Positions 46,317 to 57,510 of a stretch of 64,000 bases of DNA are shown one piece after another (the stretch's first letter is position 1; every line of letters begins with the position of its first letter). The notes beneath the pieces were generated by a model. That model made no database searches and was not told the origin of the DNA. It saw only the letters and a program-made list of their open reading frames with translations. Source of the DNA: Gavia stellata (Eukaryota > Chordata > Aves > Gaviiformes > Gaviidae). A program made the translations under genes and the position numbers. The stretch is taken from the NCBI RefSeq assembly GCF_030936135.1, contig NW_026777121.1, forward strand, positions 1,302,001-1,366,000. Reading direction: 5' to 3'.

Positions 46317-46376
46317 CCATGTGCCGTGCGCAGGCCCGCACAGGGCCAGCAGGACAAGGAGGGGGAGCAAATTCAT
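46317..46376 (-). pseudogene. ACR-like: Acrosin-like copy A, exon 1 (signal peptide)
   Basis: An ATG at 46376 (minus strand) opens MNLLPLLVLLALCGPAHGTW followed by DTC. It is a classic hydrophobic secretion signal ending AHG, then the light-chain cysteine that pairs with the catalytic domain. The donor is irregular (TGT/GTATAAG): the base needed to keep phase with exon 2 appears to be missing, which agrees with decay of this copy. Confidence 0.75.
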
Positions 46377-47308
46377 CGCTGCCAGCAACACGTGGCAGCT
46401 GCAAGCACAGAGAGCTCCTTGCCACCAGTGCGGTAAACGACGTAGTGCCCGCTGTACTCACGTTGCCCATGTTGCCCTTGGTCCCGGGGCTGATGTCACA
46501 GAGACACTGGTTCCGGGTGCTGGGCGTGGTGGCCTCCAAGCAAGAGGGGAGGCAGAAGCTGGCATCGGACACCCCCGACAGACCCTCCCCCCGCCACATG
46601 CTGTGCTTGTGGGATGAAGGCATGCAGGCCCCGTGGCAGGCAGCAGCGCCTGCCTCCGAGCACTGCCTGCTAACAGCTGGCAGGAAAAAACCAAGTGGGG
46701 CATCATAGCCTCTTTGGGAAGTTCACTGCCACCCTGCTCCCTGCAGCCGTTTGCCACCAGCTCCTTCCCAAAAAGCATACGCCAGAGAACAGAACTGCTC
46801 CAGGCAGTAGGCACATGTCTGGGCATTGAAGAGCCAATCTGGTTATAGCCGCGGCAGGCAAGCAGTGATGTGCAAGCCAACTAAGGCAGGCGTACCCAAG
46901 CAGTGTCAGCCTTCCGGCACAAAGCCCCGTGAAACGCAGACGCAGCACAGGCCATCCTGGCTACGTCAGCCACAGCAACAGCCTCTGGCAGGCTTCCTGT
47001 CCTTGCTGTCTATGAGTTACGTTGCTGTTCTGGGCCAACACCGACAAGGGCAGTTGTGGCCCCTGGTACGCGTGGCCAAGGACACGCAATTTTTGGCTCT
47101 AGCCAGAGAAGGATGCTCCTGCTCTCAGCCCCACATGCCATTCTCCATGGCTTTGGTAAATCCTGTGTCAGCCTCATCTCATCAGTCGACCTTCTAGAGC
47201 TGTATGGTGGAGCCTTGCTCCCATGCTGGACTGCAGGGCAGTCATGGGAGGAAAGCAGGAGCCAGTCCCGTGCATTGCATTTGCTGAGCAGGGCTAGGTC
47301 CATGCAGG
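46377..47308. other. Spacer between acrosin-like copies
   Basis: Upstream flank of copy A and downstream flank of copy B. GC-rich; no exon was recognised. The long open frames on both strands look compositional. Confidence 0.4.
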
Positions 47309-47473
47309 CTAGAGAGCATTGGCTTGAAGAATGACAGTTTCAAAGCTCATGATAGGTGCGGGGGCTTCCCTCTGCCATTCTCTGGAACAGCCTTTCTCCC
47401 AGCTGGTGATTCTAACGAGCCAGAAGTAGTCTGTCTTGTTATCTTGGCAGACGAGAGGACCACCGCTGTCGCC
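47309..47473 (-). CDS. ACR-like: Acrosin-like copy B, exon 5 (catalytic Ser)
   Basis: After a CTTTGCTGCAG acceptor the minus strand reads GDSGGPLVCQDNKTDYFWLV, then RITSWEKGCSREWQ. GDSGGP contains the nucleophile Ser and oxyanion hole of S1 proteases, and ITSW...GC the substrate-pocket strand and last disulfide. The join to exon 4 is phase 0 and gives DTCQ-GDSGG, exactly as in acrosin. After EWQ the sequence no longer resembles the usual PGVYT...W end and stops at a TAG at 47309; another frame retains an RTY-like remnant, so a small indel may have altered the C-terminus. Confidence 0.82.
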   Translation of the reverse strand, partial: GDSGGPLVCQDNKTDYFWLVRITSWEKGCSREWQREAPAPIMSFETVILQANAL

Positions 47474-47954
47474 CTGCAGCAAAGGAGAGAGGACAAAGGT
47501 GTTGTTGGGTGGTCTCTCAGCACTACGGCTGGCTCCTTCTCTCTCACAGCACCTGCCAGAGCTGTGCTCTGCAGCACGGAAAGGCCCCGCTCAGGTGCCG
47601 GGGCCTACAGGAGCTTGTGTGGGAGGGGGTCGTGGGCCTGTAAGGTAGGGCTCTCTCTCCTCTCTGCACAGCGATCCTTCATGTGTGGAACGCACATGCT
47701 CCAGGCTTGGGATGTGGAGCTGCGTGCTGCCAAGAGCACTGGATGGGCTTTGTGGGCAGAGTCGCAGGCCTCTGGGGCAAGGGGGGCACTGGGCAAGGAG
47801 CTGCAGGTGGGGAAGGGGAGGTGAGCCCCAGCAGCGGTGGGGACCCAGCGGTGGGAGGGTGACTTGCCAGGCAAAGCACGCGCTGGGGTCTGCGTGGGAC
47901 GGTTGTGAGAGGGCTGCCTGTGCTGCTGGGGCTTGACTCGTAGCACGCTCCTAC

Positions 47955-48100
47955 CTGGCAGGTGTCGATGCCACCCTGCGCGTAGCCAGCACACAGGTTG
48001 TGGGTGTGGATGGCCCCTCTGTACCACCCGCTGCTGTTACAGAGGTTGACATCAATGAGGCGGACCTTGGCCTCCTGCAGGACATCAGTTGATCCTCCAG
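47955..48100 (-). CDS. ACR-like: Acrosin-like copy B, exon 4
   Basis: The 146-bp exon opens after GTGCTCGCAG and ends CAG before GTAGGAG. It reads [40 protein letters not shown] and QGGIDTCQ. These are the S1-protease LQEA.V.LID...C and [14 protein letters not shown] blocks, with the primary-specificity Asp (…GGID-T-C-Q) of trypsin-like cleavage after Arg/Lys. It enters in phase 1 from exon 3. No defect was seen. Confidence 0.9.
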
Positions 48101-48379
48101 CTGCGAGCACAGAGAGGAATTAACACCAGGCAGCTCGTTGCCATTTGTCCTCCCCTGTCTGGGTGAAGCCCTTCCCTAGGGCTTGGCTTTGCACCTTGAA
48201 GGCACTGTACCGGTGGTCCCCTTGTGCCTCCCTTTGGGGAATGGCTCAGGCCCATCTCTCTAGAGGCATGCGTCCCCGCAGCCTGACTCTGGCTTTCGCC
48301 TCTGCTCTCAGGAAGCCCAACCCGTCTCCCCTGGGTGCCAAGCTTGCGCTCAGGACACGAGTACTTTTTGGGAACTCAC

Positions 48380-48645
48380 ATCTTGCAGTCGTGGAACCCC
48401 AGCCGCTGGCGTAGCAGGTTGTCAGCTCTGACACTCTCAGCGAGGCGTCGGGCACACAGGCAAGCTGGATGGAGTAGCTGCACTGCACAGGCTGGTCCAG
48501 TTCCAGCAGGGCGATGTCGTTCCTCTGCGTGATGTTACTGTAGTGCTCGTGAACCAGCAGCCGCTTGATAGTGCGCACTTGGGCCTCAGGGCCCAGCTGA
48601 GTCAACCGGGTGGCCCCGACCACCACGTGCCACATGGTGATGTGC
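48380..48645 (-). CDS. ACR-like: Acrosin-like copy B, exon 3 (catalytic Asp)
   Basis: A CTGCCTTCCAG acceptor opens a 266-bp exon: HITMWHVVVGATRLTQLGPE, AQVRTIKRLLVHEHYSN, RNDIALLELDQPVQCSYSIQ and TTCYASGWGST. NDIALLEL carries the catalytic Asp and YASGWGST the conserved Gly-Trp-Gly turn. It ends AGAT before GTGAGT (phase 1). The exon is intact. Exons 1 and 2, which would supply the signal peptide and the catalytic His, are absent upstream: a minisatellite begins about 100 bp away. So this copy is either 5'-truncated or continues beyond the 4.7-kb array. Confidence 0.9.
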
Positions 48646-48749
48646 CTGGAAGGCAGAGGGAGAGAGGGGTCAGAGGGAGCGGAGCCATGTGCTGCAGCAG
48701 CCCAGCAGTCCCCTCCCTCCTGCTTCATAATGGAAAGGGGAAAGCAGCG

Positions 48750-50205
48750 CTACGGAGGGCGTGACTGCCATAAAGGGCTCCTATAAAAAAAATGGTGAAC
48801 CACTGCAAACAAGCCCAAGGGTGAAGAGCTCCGAAAGCCCACCAGCATGGAGCGCTCCCAAAATAATAGCAAACACTGCAGAAATCCCCCACACACAAAA
48901 AAAAGAATGGTACAGGATTCCCCCCAAAAGGTAATGGTGACAAGCTCCCAAAAGCCACAATGGTGAGGCACTCCTGCGGGGATGCACTCCAGAAATCCTA
49001 GCAAAACCATAAAGAGCTCCCAAAAAGCAAGATCGTGAAGCCCTCCAGCAAGCCCCAGGGTGCTAATTTCCAAAAAAGTACCAGGCTGCAGAGCTCCAAA
49101 CAAGGCCCAGGATGCCGGACTCCCGAAAATACCAAACACACACTGCAGAACCTCCCCCCAAAAAAACCCCAAGTGGTGCAGGGACGCCTTCCAAAACACC
49201 ACCAAACGGTGCAGGACTCCCCCCAAAAAACACCCAACAGTGCAGGACTCCCGCAAAAAAACACCTAACGGTGCAAAATTGGGTAAATTTGGGTAACCCC
49301 AAATGATGCAGGACTCCCTGAAAAGAACCCCAAATGTTGCAGGAGTCCCTCCCAAAAAATCCAAATGGTGCAAGAGTCGCCAGAAAAAAAAAGCCCTAAA
49401 CGGTTTGCACTCCTCTGGGGCAGCACAGTGAAGCACTCCAAGGATCCCGGGTTTTGTAATATTCCAGAAAATAGCAAAGCCATAAAGGGCTCCAAACAAC
49501 AGAATGGTGAAGCCCTCCAACAAGCCCCAGGGTGCTGAGTTCCAAGTAAGTACCAGGCTGCAGAGCTTCTAAAAAGCCCCAGGGTGCAGTATTCCTAAAA
49601 AAAGCAACAAACACTGCAGAATCTCTCCCAAAAAAACCTCCAAACAGTGCAGTACTCCTTCCAAAACTACACCAAACACTGCACGATTCCCCAAAGAAAC
49701 ACCCAACGGTGCAGGACTCCCCCCTAAAAAAACACCGAAAGGTGCAGGACTCCCCCCCAAAAAAATTAGTGGTGAACGGCTCCCAAAAATCCAAATGGTG
49801 ATGCACTCCCCCGGAGCAGTGGTGTGAAGGCCTCAAAAAAATCCCGTGTTTTGTAATATTCCAAAGAATAGCAAAACCATGAAGGCCTCCAAAACACAAA
49901 ATGGTGAAGCCCTCCAAACAAGCCCCAGGGTGCAGAGCTCAAAAAAAGTGCCGGGTTGGAGACTCCCAAAAAACCCAAATGATGCAGGACTCCCCAGAAA
50001 AACACACAAATGGTGCAGGAGTCCCCCCCAAAAAAAACCCTACATGGTGCAAGACTTAGCAGGAAAACAAAAAATAAACGGTTTGCCCTCCTCTGGGGTG
50101 GAACAGTGAAGCACTCCAAGAATCCCCCGTTTTGTAATATTCCCAAAAATAGCAAAGCCATAAAGGGCTCCAAAAAACAAAATGGTGAACCACTGAAAAC
50201 ATGCC
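48750..50205. repeat. Degenerate higher-order minisatellite, left half
   Basis: It is built of short (~30-bp) units such as GTGCAGGACTCCCCCAAAAA and GGGTGCAGAGCTCCAAAAA. These are arranged in a longer repeating block marked by a landmark with the form GAAGCACTCC...ATCCCGGGTTTTGTAATATTCC. Landmarks lie near 48976, 49421, 49812 and 50096. Units differ by substitutions and indels. The array is interrupted at 50206 by a solo LTR and resumes at 51576. Confidence 0.92.
50201..50205. repeat. Target-site duplication, left (ATGCC)
   Basis: Identical to 51576-51580 on the other side of the solo LTR. Confidence 0.9.
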
Positions 50206-51575
50206 TGTCACGTTAAAAGGACTGAGCAATTTGGCAGAAAATAAACCCCCGTGCGTTCCAGCTTGTCCTCAGATATCAGAGGGGCTGGGGGCGGCTAGGC
50301 TTAGATTCTGAGTGATACCCATTTCCTGTATTACAAGTCCGGTCGTGTTCTATATAAACATATATATACATACACACACACACACTCATACATAGATAGA
50401 TAGATAGAAGCTTAACGATTACGGATGCACTTGTAACTCCATACACTTTCAGTCTAGCCACGTTGCATGAACTAGCACGGCCACCCTTAAGGAATTTAAC
50501 TGCGTTCAATGAGAACTCTTACGGCTAGGTTAACAAATAGTGTAGTTTATTAAAGTGACAGATACACAAGTTCTTTTGGATTGCCGGTGATAGAACTACT
50601 GCCCACAAAGGTGGTACAAATAGTATGAATATGAGTAATACAGCCTGGCTACAAGCGCGCTAGATCACAAAACAACTCTATCAATCTCCCGGGGAAACAC
50701 GTGGTATAGCCAAGTGTTAATATGAGAATTATAGCCGGCTACAAGCGCATTAAATCACAAAACAACTCTACAGAGGTTGCCCAATCTCCCGGGGGGGGGA
50801 CACTTGGTATAGCCAAGTGTCCACATCTTACTCAAAGGCATCCCTCTGGGGGGGAAGAGAGGTTCAGCCCGTCGACTGATCCCAGATGTTAGAGCAGGTC
50901 TGCGATGGTATCTTCCCTAACATCCCTCCTCTCTTAAGCTTTTATACTATTCTTACTTTACAGGTGGAGCTTGAGTGACTCTAGTCCTATTTGTCTTTGT
51001 TGCAATTGGTGTAAAAGTTTCTCGCTTTGCTTTTAAAGGTAGAGACCAAGAAAAATTCAGAGCGCAGGCTCAGCGAGGGGTGGTTGCACCTTGGAGGTGG
51101 GTAGCTTTGGGATGGAGGTGTGGTTTTTAGTATTACAATGAGATTATAATGAGTATTTTGTCAAAAGGTGAGAGACTGTCGGCCCATTCCCAGGCACTCC
51201 GCTACACACCATTACACGCACTAAATAGGTTATTGTATCTTTGTACAGTAGCGTTGTCTTTGACCAGGTACCTATCCTAGTTAGCAGGGGGAGTCTCCAT
51301 CTCATTGTTCCATAGCACCTTCCAGTTCCTGTCTTATCACAGAGCCGGGCCGCGCTGTCTCTACTCTGCTCCACCCTCTGTACAGTTTCTCTTAGAGTCA
51401 GCACACCAAGCTCCCCTGGCATTGCCAACACCTAAGGTTGCCTCAGGAACTTCTGCGGGATGGAACTCTTGCATGACCACCACACTCCACCCCAAAAGTT
51501 TCTTCAGTGCTGTACCTTTCCTAAAAATGCAAATATAGATTTAATTTCTAAGTCACCTCCAGCAATAATTCCACA
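50206..51575 (-). mobile_element. Complete solo LTR, family A
   Basis: 1370 bp, starting TGTCACG and ending ATTCCACA on the plus strand, so it reads TGTGGAAT...CGTGACA on the minus strand. It is flanked by a perfect 5-bp duplication, ATGCC. It contains a minus-strand AATAAA at 50546-50551 and the compound microsatellite near 50360-50408. A near-duplicate segment (ACAAGCGC...CACAAAACAACTCTA) occurs twice at 50650-50685 and 50741-50770. Solo LTRs arise by recombination between the two LTRs of a provirus; here the whole internal part is gone. Confidence 0.95.
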
Positions 51576-51580
51576 ATGCC
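51576..51580. repeat. Target-site duplication, right (ATGCC)
   Basis: Pairs with 50201-50205. Confidence 0.9.
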
Positions 51581-53490
51581 CAAGGGTGAAGAGCTCCGAA
51601 AACCCACCAGGGTGGAGTGCTCCCAAAACAATACCAAACACTGCAGGAGTCCCACCAAAAAAAAGATGCAGGAATCCCCCAAAAAGGTAACGGTGACCAG
51701 CTCCCAAAACCCAAAATGGTGAGGCACTCCTGTGGGGCAGCAGGCTGAGGCACTCCAGAAATCCCGGCTTTTGTAATGTTCCAAAAACCAGCAAAGCCCT
51801 AAAGGGCTCCAGAAAACAAAACAGTGAACCCTTCAAACAAGCCCCATGGTGCAGAGTCCCAAAAAAGTACCGGGTTGGAGAGCTTCAAAACAGACCCAAG
51901 GTGCAGGACTCCACAAAATACACCAAACAGTTCAGAAACTGCCCCCAAAGGGTGCAGGAGTCCCCCAGAAAAACACCAAACGCTGCAGGACTCCCCCAGA
52001 AAGATAAGTGAATGATTCCCAAAAAACAAATCGTCAGGCACTCCTGCCGGGTGGCGCGGTGAGGCACTCCAAACATCCCGGGTTTTGTAATATTCCAAAA
52101 CATAGCAAAACCATAGAAGGCTCCAAAACCCAAAATGGTCAAGTCCTCCAAACAAGCCTCAGGGGGCAGAGCTCCAAAAAGGACCGGCTTGGAGAGCTCC
52201 AAAAAAGCCCCAGGTTGCAGGACTCCCAAAAAACCCACCAAACTGTGCAGAATTTCCCCCAAAATAACCTTAAAATGGTACACTACTCCCTCCAAAAGAA
52301 CACCAAACGCTGCAAGACTCCTCCAGAAAATACTAACTGGGAATGGCTCTGAAAAACCAAATGGTGAGGCACTCCTCCAGGGCCGCGTTGTGAAGGCCTT
52401 CAGAAATCTTGGGTTTTGCAATATTCCAAAAAATACCAAAACCACAAAAGGCCGCCAAAAAACAAAACTGTGAAGCACTCCAAACAAGCCCCAGGGTGCA
52501 GAGACCCCAGACACACAGAGGGTGCAGGACTCCCCAAAAGAATACCAAATGCTGAACAGCTCCCAAAACACCAAATGGGGATGCACTCCTCCGGGGCAGC
52601 GCAGGGAGGTGAAGCACTCCAAAAAATCCCGGGTTTGGGAAAATTTCAAAAAATAGCAAAACTGTAAAGGGCTCCCCCCCAGAAAAAAATAAAATGCTGA
52701 AGCCCTTGAAAAAAGCCCCAGTGTGCAGGGCTCCCCCAAAAAAAAACCCAAATTGTGAAGGAATCCAAAAAGCCCCAAACTGTGAAGGACACCCAAAAAA
52801 ACAAATGGTGATGCAGTCCTCTAGGACAGCGCGGTGAAGCACTCCAAAAAATGCCAGGTCTCGTCCTATTGCATATAATAGCAAAACTGTAAAGGGTTCC
52901 CAAAATACAAAATGGTGAAGCCCTCTAAACAAGCCACAGGGTGCAGAGCTCCAAAAAAACACCGGGTTGGACTGCTCCCAAAAAGCCCCAGGGTGGAGAG
53001 CTCCAAACACCACTACGAGGGAGGACCCTGAAAAAGCCCGCGATGGAGCACTCTTAAAAAGCACCGGGGTTAAGCGCTCCAAAATATCCAACTGGTGAAG
53101 CAAACCAAAAAAGCCCCGCAAAGAGGGCTCCCAAAAAGCCAAACAGTGACAGACTCCCAGAAAAACCAAATGGTGAAGCACTCCTCTGGGGTGGCGCGGT
53201 GATGCACTCCAGAAATGCCGGGTCCTGTAGCATTCCAGAAAATAGTGAAACCATAAAGGGCTTCCAAAAAAACAAAATGGTGAAGCATTCCAAAAAAGCC
53301 CCGGGGTGCAGAGCTCCAAAACACCCAAGTGATGGAGCGCTCCCAAAAAGCCCCATGGTGAAGCGCTCCCAAAAAGCCCCCGACAGAAAGCTCCAAAAAA
53401 GCCACACAGTGCAGGACTGCGAGAAAAGCCCCACGGTGCAGTAAAGCACTCCTCCAGAGCCATATGGTGATGTGCTCCTCACATGCTTCA
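51576..53490. repeat. Degenerate higher-order minisatellite, right half
   Basis: Same units as the left half. The landmark block recurs near 51735, 52050, 52380, 52593, 52825 and 53190, giving block lengths of roughly 210-365 bp. Poly-A-rich spacers (AAAAAACCC) and CTCC cores alternate. The last recognisable units are at about 53440-53490. Confidence 0.92.
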
Positions 53491-54299
53491 AAACTAGTGT
53501 GGGCAATCCTAGATTGGGGGCAATCCTAGAAAACAGTAGTGGAATAGGTATTTTTATTCCCTTTCAGAAACTCCTAGCCAACAACTCTACAATGTTCCTG
53601 CCAATCTCCTAAAGACAGTCATTCCTAGCAAGTCCTCTCAAAGTCCTTGAATGCATCCCAGTTCTTCATCTCCTAGGGGTTCCTGGGAAATTCCTCATTT
53701 CTCCCTCCTTTTGCTGTGCCAGAGAGCCACGCTACACATTTCCACAACGGAAAGGCTGCCTGCGCAGAGCCAGACTGCACCTGATGGGGACACAAATGCC
53801 ACACCTCTTCCCAGACCCCTGCTATTTATTGCACAGGGATTAGCCCATTCTGTGGCCAACTGCTCTTCATGCTTCCTAGAGAGCTTTCACCCTTCACAGG
53901 TGGCACCTCCACAGGGGCACAACCCACTTCTCTGCCTTTGAGGAAACCCGCAACCCACAGGCGGCCCTTTCTCACTGAGATACAAGGTGGCCCCCAAAAC
54001 ATTCCCCTCAGCCCCTTCAAATGACCACCTGCAGAGCTCCCAGTTCACCTGGGAGACACCTCTCTGCTCCTCTGGTCACTCTCACCTCGCCCTCGCTGTT
54101 CACCTGCTACCCAAGCAGCACAAAGTCCACGTCTGTGGCAATGCAGAAGGCTCAGCCCAGCTCCCCAGGCTGAAGCTAGAAGACATGCAGACAGCAGAGC
54201 CTCGGCGGATGGACAAAAGGGTTTGGACTATGTCCCTGCTTTCCATCTATAGCTTGACTAGAACTTGACAGTATGTTACCTGCCTACACTCAGAAGAGT
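53491..54299. other. Unassigned DNA between the two arrays
   Basis: No exon, LTR or LINE was recognised. The sequence is C-rich and mildly pyrimidine-biased, without a repeat period that I can see. Confidence 0.35.
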
Positions 54300-56050
54300 C
54301 TGGCTGAGGGTTTTGCATCTGTGAACGGGGCATAAACAAGACAGTATGTGTTTTACACGGAAACAAATGAGCCTCACCTTGCTTAGCTGAAGCTTGCTTC
54401 ATTTCGTTTACATTGTCTATACATTGCATATATTCTACATAGGGAACAAGTCCTGCATTGCCCAAGCGAGGCAACTTCTGCCTGCATGTAAAATACACAC
54501 AGCTAGGACACCATCTAGGTACCTCCATACGCATAGAATACACACAGAAAACATGCAGCAAGTATAAACAGAATATAGATGGAGAGACACAGAGAGATGC
54601 ATCCAAATACATGTCTTTCGTCAACATAGATAACACCCCCCCCCCCACCCCCGCCCGGTCTATACAGAACATCCACAGACATGATACACTATCTGCAGGA
54701 AGAGAAGCCTCAGCTGACCTCATCTCACTGAGGCTTTTTTCCTCTCTCTATTCAGAAGACAAGAGTATCTACACATAAAAAAAGTATACAGACACAGGAA
54801 GCACAACCATGTTTTTCTCTCCGTAGATGCACTCTCTGCACAGAACACACACATAGAACGTGCGGAATAGACGTACAGTGTGTCAGTTGCATACGGACTG
54901 CACAAAGCAGACAGACAGGTGAGGGGAAGCTACGCTTTATGTCCAGTATGAATGTTGATGTCTTTATGTGGAGTCAATACTGTCTCTACATGGAACACAG
55001 CCATTTTCAAGGCCAACGGAGGAAGGGCATTTCTCTCTGTGTGTGGAGCGTATGCTGTCCTGACTTGGAACACATGCACATGGATACACATACTTTACGC
55101 ATACATGGAATATACGCACACAAGGTGATGAGAGGCTTTTCTGTCCGCACAGAGAGTATATGGGCTAAATGTAATACACGTACATAGAAAAGCAGTGCCT
55201 CACCTACCTCGACATGTACGCAACCATCTGCGTACACGCAACATACCTGCAACAAGGGGAAGCTTTTCCGTTGCTATACAGACTACATACTGTCTTCCTC
55301 ACCACTACGCATGGACAGGCAAAGCCAGGCTTGCTTGCTCAGTATGCAGTGTCTATCAGGCTATACTCTGCCTATCAGAAAAGAGACAGGGAGGCTTTTC
55401 TCTCCAGATACAGACTGCATTTTGTCTGTAGATAGACTGTATGCAGGCAAAGCATGTCTAGTCATAGACTAGGTACTGCCAAGGCAGGGCTTTTTGGTCT
55501 GCTTATACAGTGTACACTGGCTGTATAGAGGACAGAAACCAACAGAAGGGTGAGGTGGGGCAATAGCTTTCTCTCACCATACAGACTGTAAAAATGGCTG
55601 TACGGAGAATACACATGGAGAGCACCGCACTCCACTGCCCTGTCAGGACACAGACCGTATGCCGGTTACGGAGCAGAGACGGGCCAGGTGAGGCAGGGCT
55701 TGCCCACCCACCCGCATAGGAAATCTGGGGAGGCTGGGGGTGGAGGGGGAGCGTCTCTGTACATCAGGCACGCTCTGCCTACAGAAGCACACAAACAGGG
55801 GAGGTGAGGCTTTTCTCTTTGCAGAGCAAACACTTGGTGCACACCGGTAGTAAGTACGGGGCGCTCTGCCTGTATGGGGAATAGAGGCTGTTTATGGAGT
55901 AGAGACGTCTCTGTACTTAGAACATGCACTGCTCATCTGCACAACAGACCCAGAGAGGCAGGGGAAGGTGGGGGGCTCCTGCCCCTACACAGGTGATGCC
56001 CTCTTTGTAGAGCACAGGCAGAAGGGTGAGGCAAGGCAAGGCTGCAAGGG
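54300..56050. repeat. Second degenerate tandem array, ~100-bp period
   Basis: A recurring block runs GAGGCTTTTCTCT...CAGACTGTAT...CTGTATAGAG...ACACAGG. Its GGCTTTTC-type core lies near 54728, 55131, 55258, 55388, 55482, 55560, 55695 and 55808, with a weaker form near 54924 and 55023. Spacing is about 80-135 bp. Units are very diverged. A C-rich run occurs at 54636-54656. Confidence 0.7.
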
Positions 56051-56434
56051 GGCTGTCAGTCATCAGAGCCCTCCTCCTGCAGCTAGGGAGAGGCATCCTT
56101 CTGCCACCCTGACCTGAAGTCTCAAGTGGCTGCAGCACACTGGGTGCTCAGGGCCATGCTGCTCCAGGGAGGCTGATGAAGCTCATCAGGCCCTCATCCC
56201 CACAACATCCAGGGGGAAGAGCCCGTCACCCTGGCAGGGCTGTCCTCAGGAAGGCTCAAGGAGGAGCAAACACATCCTGCTGCTTAGCACCATGGGGCTG
56301 GTGGCACAGTCAGGACTTTGGCTCCTATGACCACAGGACCCTTCTTTGAGGAGCACAAGGAATAAGGACTGCTGGCCCAGGGACAGGGCTTCCTTGACTG
56401 AGCAGGCAAGAGAGTCTCTGCTAGCATATGCTTT

Positions 56435-57510
56435 GCCCAGCAATACCTCAGCGCAAAAGGCAGAGCTGATAGCCTTGACGAAGGCGTTAGAACTGAGTGA
56501 AGGAAAGAGAGTAAATATTTGGACTGACTCAAAGGATGCTTTTGGTGTAGTACGTGTCCATGGGATATTATGGAAAGAAAGAGGACTATTATCCTCTCAA
56601 AGGGGCAAACATCAAATACAAAGAGGAAATACTGGAATTGTTACAAGCAGTCCAGAGACCGATCAAAGTGGCAATCATGCACTGTAAAGCACACCAATCA
56701 GGAAATAGGAAAGAAGCTATAGGGAACAATTAGCTGATAGAACAGCTAAAGGAATAGCAAAAAGGAATGCCTTACAAATGGCATTAATTCCTGCAAAGAA
56801 CATTACATTGCCAAAAGAGAAACCTCAATATTCGGAAGATGAGAAACTAGGGAAGTTATTAGATGCAAAAAGGAATTTTGCAGGATGGTGGGTCACAGTT
56901 CAGGGACAGCTAGTAATTCCCCCACTTCCGATGAGAGAAATATTACAAACAAAACATAAAGAATGCCATTGGGGTCCAGAAGCATTAGTCACCTTTTTAA
57001 AGAGATATGTGGCATCTACAAAAATGTTAGAAATGGCTAAAATAATGTCTGCCAAGTGTGAGATTTGTTTGCCAAACAATCCGGTGGTAAAGAGAAGAGT
57101 TCCAGTGGGAACCTTGAAATCGGGAGTACAACTTGGGAGATTATTGGCAAATTGATTTTTCAGAATTACCCAGACAAAAAGGGTATCGATACATTCTGGT
57201 GGGGATTCATACTTTTACAGGATGGCCTAAAACTTTTCCTTGTCAGACCAATCAAGCAAAGAAAATCATTAAATGGTTGTTACAGAAAATAATTCCAAGA
57301 TTTGGAGTACCTGTTGGGATATCTTCTGATAGAGGCCCACATTTTATTACAGAAATAATACAAAATATTAGTAAAATTCTGGGAATTACCTGAAATTTAC
57401 GTACCCTCTGGAGGCCTTAATCAAGTGGAAAAACAAAAAGAATGAATCAGACATTAAAAAGGCAAATTAGCAAAATACATCGGGAGACAAACTGGCTACT
57501 ACAACTAGTG
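56435..57510 (+). pseudogene. ERV family B pol remnant: RNase H and integrase
   Basis: At about 56450-56560 a retroviral RNase H is readable: AQKAELIALTKALELSEGK then IWTDSKDAFG, with the catalytic Asp in TDSK. From about 56780 the integrase N-terminal zinc domain is visible (KHKECH, then CEIC: HHCC ligands). The catalytic core follows, with DYWQIDFSE (first Asp) and SSDRGPHF (second Asp). The third acidic residue lies in another frame near 57430. At least two frameshifts and a TGA at about 57391 break it. RT and everything 5' of RNase H are missing, and the left edge is not sharp. Confidence 0.85.

Noticed and set aside
45749-48027. Numerous long frames in the acrosin-like region on both strands
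   Set aside because: GC-rich shadows; only the frames carrying protease motifs with splice sites were kept.
48750-53506. Minus-strand open frames of 257, 303, 376 and 173 codons rich in G, F, L, H and W
   Set aside because: They lie entirely in the minisatellite, several frames are open at once, and the residues simply follow the repeat units. No start context, splice signal or known domain.
48750-56050. CRISPR-like direct repeats
   Set aside because: Units are contiguous, degenerate and without unique equal-length spacers; the genome is vertebrate.
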